Origin: Pseudomonadota bacterium
GTDB taxonomy: Bacteria; Pseudomonadota; Alphaproteobacteria; Sphingomonadales; Sphingomonadaceae
NCBI GenBank assembly: GCA_023413015.1
Contig: JAEZQR010000284.1
Span: 1 to 7,216, forward strand
Length of the DNA stretch: 7,216 nt
Direction of reading: 5' to 3'
The notes under the pieces are model-generated. The model was given only the letters and a program-made list of their open reading frames with translations, had not been told where the DNA came from and ran no database searches. Both the position numbers and the translations under genes were made by a program. This document shows positions 1 to 7,216 of the stretch, piece by piece; within the stretch, counting starts at the first letter, position 1, and each line of letters begins with the position of its first letter.

Positions 1-690
1 ACCTGCGCCGCCGGTGCCGGCCTGTGCCTGGCGATGGTGCCGGCGCTGCTCCGCGCCAGCTTGGTGCCGCTCGGCCGGCGGCTGTGGATCGCGACCGGGG
101 TCTCGCTGGCAGCCTATATGGCGCACCTCGGCGTACGGCTCGCGGTCTTTCATCTCTACCGCCCGCTGTGGGGCCCCTTGGACGTCCAAGTGATCCTCGA
201 TGCGCTGGCCGGCGACGGCTGGATGTTCGGGCTGTGGGCGGCCGTTTGCCTGCTGGTGTTCGCCGAGTCGCGCCGGCGCGACGATGGCCGTCCGGGTGCT
301 GCGCCCTCGTCCCCTACTCCCGCCGTAACGGCACCCGAAGCGGTCTGGTGCGAGAAGGGTGGCCGCCGCGTCCGCGTCGCCCTCGCCGATGTGTTCCTGT
401 TCGCCGCCGAGCGCGACTATGTCCGGCTCCACACCCGCGAGCAGCAGTATCTCGTGCGTGGCCGCCTCAAGGACTGGGCATATGTCCTGCCCGAACGCGA
501 GTTCATGCAGATCCACCGCTCCGCGATCGTGCGGCTGAGCGCCATCGGCAGCCTGGAACGCGCGGGATCGGTCTGGCGGGTGCGGCTGCCCGACGGCACC
601 GACACACTGGTCAGCCGCCCCAAGAGCAAGGATGTCCGACAACGGCTCGCCGACGTCGAGGCTGCCGACCGTCCTTGCCGGTCTGACTGA
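1..690 (+). CDS. LytTR-domain transcriptional regulator with N-terminal membrane segments (5'-partial)
   Basis: The reading frame is open from base 1, so the gene starts upstream; the first in-frame ATG (position 34) lies inside a hydrophobic stretch and is probably not the start. Numbered from that ATG, 218 residues are visible. Hydrophobic segments lie before and around residues 1-12, at about 18-40 and at 64-77, consistent with several inner-membrane helices. A proline/alanine-rich linker (about 86-102) leads to a C-terminal LytTR DNA-binding domain at about 103-205. Its hallmarks are FLFAAERDYVRLHT (121-134), YLVRGRLKDW (139-148) and FMQIHRSAIVRL (157-168). LytTR domains bind DNA direct repeats through a beta-rich fold. 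Most sit behind a response-regulator receiver domain; here membrane helices take that place, an arrangement known in alphaproteobacteria. The signal sensed and the target are unknown. The gene converges on the glycosidase operon with a 32-bp gap, so a regulatory link is possible but not shown. Confidence 0.9.
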   Translation, partial: TCAAGAGLCLAMVPALLRASLVPLGRRLWIATGVSLAAYMAHLGVRLAVFHLYRPLWGPLDVQVILDALAGDGWMFGLWAAVCLLVFAESRRRDDGRPGAAPSSPTPAVTAPEAVWCEKGGRRVRVALADVFLFAAERDYVRLHTREQQYLVRGRLKDWAYVLPEREFMQIHRSAIVRLSAIGSLERAGSVWRVRLPDGTDTLVSRPKSKDVRQRLADVEAADRPCRSD

Positions 691-722
691 CGCGCTCCGC
701 GTGGCGCAGGCCGTTGCTGTCT

Positions 723-1979
723 TCAGTAACGTCCGCCGCCCGCGACGAGGTCGTGGTGCCAAGGGATGTGCGACCAGGCCGGCGGGCGGGCGGCCCTGCC
801 GACCCGATCAGGCCCATCGCCTGCCGCCACCGCCGCGCGATGCAGCGCCTCGACGTGCCGCACCGATTGCAGCGCCTCGAGCATCGGCTCGCACACCAGC
901 CGCTCGTGGAGCCGCTCGCGGTGGCAGACCGGGTCCCACAGCCCCATCGCCGTCCAGACCTCGGGCTCGTGCCACTCGGGCATGCCGAGGATGGGATAGA
1001 GGCAGACGCCGCGCAGCGGCACGCCGTCGCGCAGCAGCGCCTCCGTTTCCTGCGCCACTTCCAGCAGCCAGGGCGCCCGGTTGTCACCGACATGTGCGGT
1101 CTCGCTGACGATCACCTCGCCGCCGTACCGCTCCCACACCGAGCGGACGAGGCCAGACAGCGGCATCCGGCGCGGATCGTCATCGGCGAGCGGCGGGATG
1201 CGGCCGTCGGGCCGCGGCGCGACCCGCCACTCCCACTGGTTGGTCCAGTAATAGTTGATGCCGACGATATCGAGATGCGCGCCCGACCCGCCGAGTTCGG
1301 GCAGCAAACGGCCGGCGAGCATGTCCCATGTCTGAAACACCAGCCGCTCGTTGAAGTCGCGCGCCTCGTCCGCCTCGTGCGGGCGGTCGGGAGCCACGGC
1401 GACGCGGCACAGCGGATCGGTGTTGACGATGCGGCAGCCCGGCGCGGCGTCGCGCAGCGCATCGATGCCGGCGAGTGCGGCGCGGCACAGCGCCACCTTC
1501 AGGTCCCAACCGCGCCCGGTCACGTGCGGCGCGAACAGGCCAGCCTCGCCGCCGGCATAGGCCATGAAGCTCGGCTCGTTGACCGGCGTGAACCAGCAAG
1601 TGCCGTCGCTATGCTCGCCGATGTAGCGCCCGACCGCGTGGCAATAGTCGGCGAAGCGCGCGGGGAACGCCTCGCTCCACAGGTCGACATCGCGCGGGAA
1701 GCCGTAATGGAACAGGTCCCAGATCACCTCGACCTGCGCGCGCCGGGCGGCCTCGACGAACGGCTCGACCGAGGCGAAGTCGTAGCGGCCATGCCCAAGA
1801 TCGACGAGCGGCCAGCGCACCGTCTCGCGCGCGGCATGGATGCCCACCTCGGCGAGATCGCGATAATCCTGCTCGACCGTCGTCTCGTGCCCGGTGGCGA
1901 CCACTTGGTCGAACCACTCGCCGTGACGGTTGTAGCCGGTCGATCCCTCGAAGCCGGCGAGGAAGAAGCTCCGGAACAT
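723..1979 (-). CDS. Divergent GH1-like glycosidase (beta-glucosidase/beta-galactosidase-like), third gene of the operon
   Basis: This 418-residue protein is a (beta/alpha)8-barrel glycosidase of clan GH-A, closest in layout to family GH1. Visible landmarks in order are the first strand FFLAGFEGST (5-14), where GH1 enzymes carry the glycone-binding Gln; DLFHYGFP (88-95), matching the conserved GH1 His strand; TPVNEP (131-136) with the predicted acid/base Glu135; DIVGINYY (237-244); and VIVSETA (289-295) with the predicted nucleophile Glu293. PILGMPEW (329-336) corresponds to the GH1 glycone-binding DNFEW loop and keeps Glu335-Trp336; MGLWD (345-349) follows. A tail of about 35 residues is rich in Pro, Gly and His. 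No signal peptide is seen: the hydrophobic N-terminus is the first barrel strand, so a cytoplasmic location is likely. The ATG is supported by AAGGAGG five bases upstream. Similar GH1-like proteins are, from memory, sometimes found near exopolysaccharide or UDP-galactopyranose mutase genes; none are seen here. Substrate unknown. Confidence 0.85.
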   Translation of the reverse strand: MFRSFFLAGFEGSTGYNRHGEWFDQVVATGHETTVEQDYRDLAEVGIHAARETVRWPLVDLGHGRYDFASVEPFVEAARRAQVEVIWDLFHYGFPRDVDLWSEAFPARFADYCHAVGRYIGEHSDGTCWFTPVNEPSFMAYAGGEAGLFAPHVTGRGWDLKVALCRAALAGIDALRDAAPGCRIVNTDPLCRVAVAPDRPHEADEARDFNERLVFQTWDMLAGRLLPELGGSGAHLDIVGINYYWTNQWEWRVAPRPDGRIPPLADDDPRRMPLSGLVRSVWERYGGEVIVSETAHVGDNRAPWLLEVAQETEALLRDGVPLRGVCLYPILGMPEWHEPEVWTAMGLWDPVCHRERLHERLVCEPMLEALQSVRHVEALHRAAVAAGDGPDRVGRAARPPAWSHIPWHHDLVAGGGRY

Positions 1980-1984
1980 GAGCG

Positions 1985-1991
1985 CCTCCTT
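1985..1991 (-). promoter_or_regulatory. Shine-Dalgarno for the second GH1-like gene
   Basis: AAGGAGG on the minus strand lies five bases before the ATG at 1979-1977. It is a near-perfect anti-16S match and fixes this start. It lies within the 29-bp gap after the TGA of the preceding gene, showing that the downstream gene has its own strong initiation site. Confidence 0.75.
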
Positions 1992-2008
1992 CTTCGGGGG
2001 CGAACCTG

Positions 2009-3283
2009 TCAGTCCCGGTGCAACGGACCAACCCTATCGGGACCAGCCGTGACGAAACTCCGATAGGCGTCAACGAGCGCGGTCGGAATCCGGTCGAGAC
2101 TGGCGTCGAGATCCCACAGGCCCATCTGGAGCAGATGCTGCGCCACGTCGCGCCGCCCCTGCCGCCACGCCCAGGTGACGAGCGCGAACATCGGCCACCA
2201 GGTATAGCCGACGAGCGGCACCCCTTCGCTGCGCAGCGCCGCGACATCCGCAACCGAGCGGTCGAGCCATCGCCGCCGCCGCGCGACCGAGCCCGAGGTC
2301 GCCACCTCGGAGATCATCATCGGCACGTCGTAATGCGCATGATAGCGCCGCGCCACGCCCTCGATCAGCCCCGCCTCGCTATAAGGCATGCGGGTGCGCA
2401 GCCGCCCGCCGGCGTCGCGCAGCAGCCGCTTGCGCGTGAACAGCGGGTAGAGGTTGAGCCCGACCACCTCGGGCGGCGCCGCATTCGCCTGGCATGCCTC
2501 GAGCGCCGCCTCGGGTGCGCCCTGCCGCTGCAGCCAGCTCATCAGCACATGCCCCTCGTCCACCCGCCCGGCGACGAGGTCGAGCGCCAAGAACACGATG
2601 TCCCGCCGCCGCTGCACCTCCGTTTCCAGCGCCGGATCGTCGGTCTCGTAGAGGTCGGTCGCATCGACATGATAGGCGACGATCTCGGGGTCGACCGCGC
2701 GCAGCGCCGCCACCGTCGCCTGGATGCCCGCCGCGATCGCCAGCGTCACCGCGACGAACCCGCGCCAGCTCCGCCGGTACGGCGGCCACCAACCGAGCCG
2801 CCCGCAGTACCAGGCGGTGACGCGCGGCTCATTGAGCGGCGTGTACCAGCGGATGCGCCCCTCGAACCGTTCGGCCAGCCGCGCGGCATAGTCCGCCACG
2901 AGGCGGGGATAGTCCGGATGGAGATACGCCCCCTCGATCCAGCCCGGCAGTCCGTAGTGGACGAGGTCGACCTGCGGATCGATCCCCAGTTCGAGCAACC
3001 GCTCCAGCGGCTCGTCGGCATGCTGCCAGTCCCAGCGGTCCGGCGCCGGCTGGATGCGGTGCCACGGCACCCCGTAGCGCGCACACGGCACGCCGAGCCC
3101 GGCCATCAGATCGAGGTCCGCGCGCCAGCGGCGGTAATGATCGGTCAGCTCATATTCGTCGAGCGTCCGGCCCGTCGCCGGGTGCGGCGCGGTGATGAAC
3201 GTGTCCTCGATCCCAGTCGCCCACCAGAAGGCCTGCGGGTCGGTCAGCCGCGCCAGCTCCGACCGGGCGGGAAGCGCCGCCAC
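2009..3283 (-). CDS. Divergent GH1-like glycosidase (beta-glycosidase), second gene of the operon
   Basis: This 424-residue clan GH-A barrel protein is a distant relative of the next gene and of family GH1. Landmarks: FWWATGIEDT (19-28) at the first strand; YGVPWHRIQP (70-79), resembling the GH1 W.R..P region; DLVHYGLP (106-113) with the conserved His109; YTPLNEP (147-153) with predicted acid/base Glu152; VGLNLYP (274-280); MMISEVA (322-328) with predicted nucleophile Glu326; and GYTWWPMFALVTW (359-371) followed by MGLWD (387-391). The usual GH1 TENG motif is absent and the glycone-binding Glu of DNFEW is replaced by Thr370 in my alignment. The start is a GTG, chosen because AGGAG lies seven bases upstream and the barrel homology begins soon after it. 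No signal peptide is visible, so it is probably cytoplasmic. It begins 4 bp after the GH2 stop, which implies translational coupling. The substrate cannot be inferred; it could also belong to an unassigned GH-A family rather than GH1 proper. Confidence 0.85.
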   Translation of the reverse strand: MAALPARSELARLTDPQAFWWATGIEDTFITAPHPATGRTLDEYELTDHYRRWRADLDLMAGLGVPCARYGVPWHRIQPAPDRWDWQHADEPLERLLELGIDPQVDLVHYGLPGWIEGAYLHPDYPRLVADYAARLAERFEGRIRWYTPLNEPRVTAWYCGRLGWWPPYRRSWRGFVAVTLAIAAGIQATVAALRAVDPEIVAYHVDATDLYETDDPALETEVQRRRDIVFLALDLVAGRVDEGHVLMSWLQRQGAPEAALEACQANAAPPEVVGLNLYPLFTRKRLLRDAGGRLRTRMPYSEAGLIEGVARRYHAHYDVPMMISEVATSGSVARRRRWLDRSVADVAALRSEGVPLVGYTWWPMFALVTWAWRQGRRDVAQHLLQMGLWDLDASLDRIPTALVDAYRSFVTAGPDRVGPLHRD

Positions 3284-3287
3284 CCGG

Positions 3288-5162
<1,875 letters not shown>

Positions 5163-5168
5163 GGCCAG

Positions 5169-5176
5169 CCCCCTCC
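5169..5176 (-). promoter_or_regulatory. Shine-Dalgarno for the GH2 gene
   Basis: GGAGGGGG on the minus strand ends six bases before the ATG at 5162-5160; the GGAGG core is nine bases away. This is an acceptable spacing and supports the chosen start. Confidence 0.65.
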
Positions 5177-5217
5177 AGCAACGACAATGCGACGATCAAC
5201 TCCCCGGCGTCCGTTCC

Positions 5218-5233
5218 GCTCCATGAATGGAGC
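5218..5233. promoter_or_regulatory. Perfect 16-bp inverted repeat, candidate operator upstream of the GH2 operon
   Basis: GCTCCAT-GA-ATGGAGC has two 7-base arms that are exact reverse complements around a 2-base centre. Symmetry stops abruptly at both ends. It lies 56-71 bases upstream of the GH2 start codon, a usual place for an operator of a dimeric repressor (for example LacI- or TetR-like). It is less GC-rich than its surroundings. The binding protein is unknown and is not evident in this window; LytTR proteins bind direct repeats, so the neighbouring LytTR regulator is not an obvious partner. Confidence 0.45.
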
Positions 5234-5251
5234 ATGAGGTCGAGTTGTCGA
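5223..5251 (-). promoter_or_regulatory. Weak candidate sigma-70-type promoter for the glycosidase operon
   Basis: On the minus strand TCGACA (5251-5246, five of six bases matching TTGACA) is followed after 17 bases by ATTCAT (5228-5223, three of six matching TATAAT). The spacing is ideal but the -10 is poor. Its appeal is that the -10 falls exactly in the centre of the 16-bp dyad, as expected of a repressed promoter. In GC-rich alphaproteobacteria such matches are often chance. Confidence 0.15.
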
Positions 5252-5276
5252 TAGATCGGCACCGCCGGTAGCCGAA

Positions 5277-5320
5277 GAACGCCCGGCTCCGGCTTGGCTT
5301 GGGAAGCAAGCCGGGCGTTC
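5277..5320. terminator. Strong nested inverted repeat / stem-loop, possible terminator or leader hairpin
   Basis: The arms at 5277-5288 (GAACGCCCGGCT) and 5309-5320 are perfect 12-base reverse complements with a 20-base loop. Within the same segment a second, competing pairing exists: CCGGCTTG at 5289-5296 with CAAGCCGG at 5307-5314, extended inward by CTT/AAG around a GGG loop. The competition arises because CCGGCT is duplicated in tandem (5283-5294). On the minus strand the stem is followed by TTCGGC rather than a T-run, so intrinsic termination would be weak. It sits about 230 bp after the receptor gene stop and about 115 bp before the GH2 start. It may act as terminator, transcript-stability hairpin or attenuator; only the symmetry itself is certain. 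Confidence 0.4.
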
Positions 5321-5546
5321 CTGCGACCATTGAGGGCACGCGCGACAGCTAGCCGCCCGCCCCGCTCCGGTCATCACGGCAAAATTACGGGGCACGCTAG
5401 AGTCTGTTGCAGCCAAATGCCTGAACAAGCGGCGGCAGAATTCCGCTTCAGCGGCCACCCACTTGGCCCGCTCCGCTACTCTCTGCGCCTAGTTCCCCGG
5501 TCCGGCCTTTGCACCATCATCTCGAACTTCTGACCGCCATGGCATG

Positions 5547-7216
5547 CTATAAATCGACCGCCAGACTTGCTGCGACACGCCGTGGAAAGATCGGCTGCAG
5601 ACCGCCGCTGGAGCTGACGTTCCAGCCGTTGGTGCCGAACAGGTTGGTCATCTGAATGCGGAACGTTGCCGGCGTGGTGTCGATCTTGAACCGGTAGCGG
5701 CTGCCAACATCGATGATGGTGCGCGCAGGCGTCTTCAGCAGGTTGCTCGCGCTGGCGATACGCTCGCCATTGTTGAGCAGCCCGAGATCGACCGACACAC
5801 CGGGAAGGAAGGGGAGGCGGTAGTCGAGGTTGGCGCGGACGAGACGGCCGGTCTGCCCCACCGGCCGCTTGCCGATGCGGCCGCTCTCCACCGCTTCTCC
5901 TGTAACGCGCGGGTTCATCAGAACCGCACCTGCCACAACGCTCAGGCCGGGAAGGACCGTCCCGGCCAGCGACAGCTCGACCCCGCGGTGCCGCACCTCG
6001 CCCAGCAGCGCGAAGAGGTTGGCGGCGTTGAAATTATAGTAGGGCTTGCTGACCTCGAACACGCCGGCAATCAGGCGCAGGTCGGGCCGAAGAGCGTAGC
6101 GAAGGCCCGCATCCTTTTGCTCGGTGCGCATCGGCGGCAGAACTTCAAAGCGGTTGGCGGCGCTTTCCGGCGCGACACCGGCATCCTCCAGTCCGCGCGT
6201 GTATCCGGCGTAGAGCGCCAGCCTCGCGCCAAGATGGACGGCCGCCGTCCCGTAGAAGAGCCATGGCTTGTCACCCGTCGTCATCGGCGCTGCCGAGGGC
6301 CGGGTCACGGTCTTTTCGTACTCGGCGCGCTGCAGCCCGCCGCTGAACTCGCCGACGCCGCGCCAGCGGCCTTCGTAGGCGAGCCCGAGCGTCGTCTGGC
6401 CCACCTCGTCGAGGGTCGTCTCACCAAAGCGGAAATCGGGCCGCTCAATCTCGATGCGCTGGTAGATGTCAGCCGGGCCAAGCGCGACAACAGCCGAGCC
6501 GCCGCGCCAGCTGGTCAACTGACGGCCGCGAAGGCTGGCATGGATCATATGCTGGCGTGGACCCTCGGTCAGGGCGCGGCTGACGCGCAGCTCACCCGAC
6601 TTCGACTCCGCCCGCTGACGCGGGTTGGAAATGATGACATGATTGGCCATGCCGTCCGCGCGAAGGCTCTGAAACAGGTCGGCAAAGCTGCGCCGGAACA
6701 GGCCTACGGACTCGAACAAACCTGCACGAACCTGCCAACCGGGCGCCGGGGTGATGTTCGCGATCGTGCCATAGGTATGGCCGCTGGCGCGGTTCACCGC
6801 CCAACCCTGGCCCTGGAAGCGCTGCTCCACCGGCCGGGGAAGCTCCGCTCCTGTAGCGAAGAATATCGGTGCGGCGTTGTCGTTTGAATTGTCGACTTCT
6901 GACCAGAACGGCCTGATCTCCAGCCATGACGCAGGCTGGATCCGAGCCACCAGCGACTTGGCGAAAGAAGCTCCAAAGTCGCCGGGCATCACCTCGTTAT
7001 GACGAAAACCCAAGCCTGCAACGGCGCTCAGGCCCGACGTGACCGGAAGCGACAGTTCCAGCTCCACGCCGTAGCCGTCGAACGGTCCCGCATGGACCAC
7101 CGTACTCAACAGGGGCTTGGGCGCGCTGTTGCGCAGCGTGTAGTCAACGACGCCGGTAGGCGCGGGGAAAGGATAGCCTTGGGCAGTCAGTCCGACCCGA
7201 ACATTCACCCCGCTTA
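5547..7216 (-). CDS. TonB-dependent outer-membrane receptor, siderophore-receptor type (5'-partial)
   Basis: The frame is open to the window edge, so the N-terminus (signal peptide, TonB box, most of the plug) is missing. The GTG at 7208 is an internal Val codon in an open frame and not a credible start. Numbered from it, 553 residues are visible. GYPFPAPTGVVDY (11-23) looks like the end of the plug domain. From about residue 40 the alternating hydrophobic strands of the 22-stranded beta-barrel follow, including YAGYTRGLEDAGVAP (333-347), RTEQKDAGLRYAL (361-373), GVFEVSKPYYNF (382-393) and RHRGVELSLAG (406-416). The C-terminal signature FRIQMTNLF (516-524) through FPRRVAASLAVDL is the typical last strands, though ending in Leu instead of the more common Phe. 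Such receptors import ferric siderophores or other large ligands using TonB-ExbBD energy. The ligand is not deducible. It is in the same direction as the glycosidase operon, but 384 bp and a stem-loop separate them. Confidence 0.92.
   Translation of the reverse strand, partial: SGVNVRVGLTAQGYPFPAPTGVVDYTLRNSAPKPLLSTVVHAGPFDGYGVELELSLPVTSGLSAVAGLGFRHNEVMPGDFGASFAKSLVARIQPASWLEIRPFWSEVDNSNDNAAPIFFATGAELPRPVEQRFQGQGWAVNRASGHTYGTIANITPAPGWQVRAGLFESVGLFRRSFADLFQSLRADGMANHVIISNPRQRAESKSGELRVSRALTEGPRQHMIHASLRGRQLTSWRGGSAVVALGPADIYQRIEIERPDFRFGETTLDEVGQTTLGLAYEGRWRGVGEFSGGLQRAEYEKTVTRPSAAPMTTGDKPWLFYGTAAVHLGARLALYAGYTRGLEDAGVAPESAANRFEVLPPMRTEQKDAGLRYALRPDLRLIAGVFEVSKPYYNFNAANLFALLGEVRHRGVELSLAGTVLPGLSVVAGAVLMNPRVTGEAVESGRIGKRPVGQTGRLVRANLDYRLPFLPGVSVDLGLLNNGERIASASNLLKTPARTIIDVGSRYRFKIDTTPATFRIQMTNLFGTNGWNVSSSGGLQPIFPRRVAASLAVDL

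Larger units (their letters stand above)
5163..5546. other. 384-bp intergenic stretch without a convincing gene
   Basis: This is the leader region of the glycosidase operon and the trailer of the TonB-dependent receptor gene. Short reading frames on both strands show no recognisable domain, have low-complexity Arg/Ser/Pro composition and overlap the palindromes, so none is called. The stretch contains a perfect 16-bp dyad (5218-5233), a nested stem-loop (5277-5320) and a weaker hairpin (5421-5451, a 9-bp stem CTGAA/TTCAG plus GCGG/CCGC with a 3-base bulge). No tRNA-like fold or CRISPR repeat was seen. Confidence 0.7.

Noticed and set aside
24..686. Alternative plus-strand frame starting at 24 over the LytTR gene
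   Set aside because: The frame translates into Arg/Pro-rich sequence without motifs; the overlapping frame ending at 690 holds the complete LytTR domain.
691..722. Possible bidirectional terminator in the convergent gap between the LytTR gene and the operon end
   Set aside because: Only imperfect GC-rich pairing is possible and there is no T-run in either direction; nothing stands above the background.
5400..5411. GAGTCTGTTGCA, resembling the terminal inverted repeat of IS6-family elements (GGCTCTGTTGCA type)
   Set aside because: The match is short, there is no transposase fragment nearby, no second end, and no target duplication. Chance similarity is more likely.
5988..6887. 299-codon plus-strand frame opposite the TonB-dependent receptor
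   Set aside because: It shows no recognisable domain and lies entirely inside a well-supported receptor gene on the other strand.

Overview
The window is very GC-rich, with strongly GC-biased third codon positions. It carries a membrane-anchored LytTR regulator, a cluster of cytoplasmic glycoside hydrolases and a TonB-dependent outer-membrane receptor. This gene mix and the style of the proteins suggest a Gram-negative alphaproteobacterium, most likely a sphingomonad (Sphingomonas or a relative). That placement is an inference from gene content and protein character, not from a marker gene.

Layout. (1) Positions 1-690, plus strand: the 3' part of a gene for a membrane protein ending in a LytTR DNA-binding domain; its 5' end lies outside the window. 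(2) A 32-bp convergent gap. (3) Positions 723-5162, minus strand: three tightly packed genes read from high to low coordinates. They are a GH2 family beta-glycosidase (5162-3288), a divergent GH1-like glycosidase (3283-2009) and a second divergent GH1-like glycosidase (1979-723). Gaps are 4 and 29 bp, and each gene has a clear Shine-Dalgarno sequence; that of the second gene lies in the last codons of the first. This is almost certainly one operon. (4) Positions 5163-5546: a 384-bp stretch with no convincing gene. It holds a perfect 16-bp dyad (GCTCCAT-GA-ATGGAGC) about 55 bp upstream of the GH2 start and a strong nested inverted repeat about 115 bp upstream. (5) Positions 5547-7216, minus strand: the C-terminal part (end of plug plus most of the beta-barrel) of a TonB-dependent receptor of the siderophore-receptor type, truncated by the window edge.

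How the genes may work together. None of the three hydrolases has a visible signal peptide, so they probably act in the cytoplasm on small glycosides or oligosaccharides that have already been imported. GH2 and GH1 enzymes are both retaining exo-glycosidases of clan GH-A, so the operon looks like a set of complementary exo-acting enzymes for one heterogeneous glycoside, but the substrate cannot be read from sequence. The two GH1-like proteins keep the clan GH-A catalytic glutamates in NEP and SE contexts. They lack the classical GH1 TENG signature and the N-terminal glycone-binding glutamine, and differ from each other at the glycone-binding glutamate position; this is the most novel feature of the window. 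The TonB receptor and LytTR regulator may be functionally unrelated neighbours: the receptor is separated by 384 bp and a stem-loop, and the regulator is convergent.
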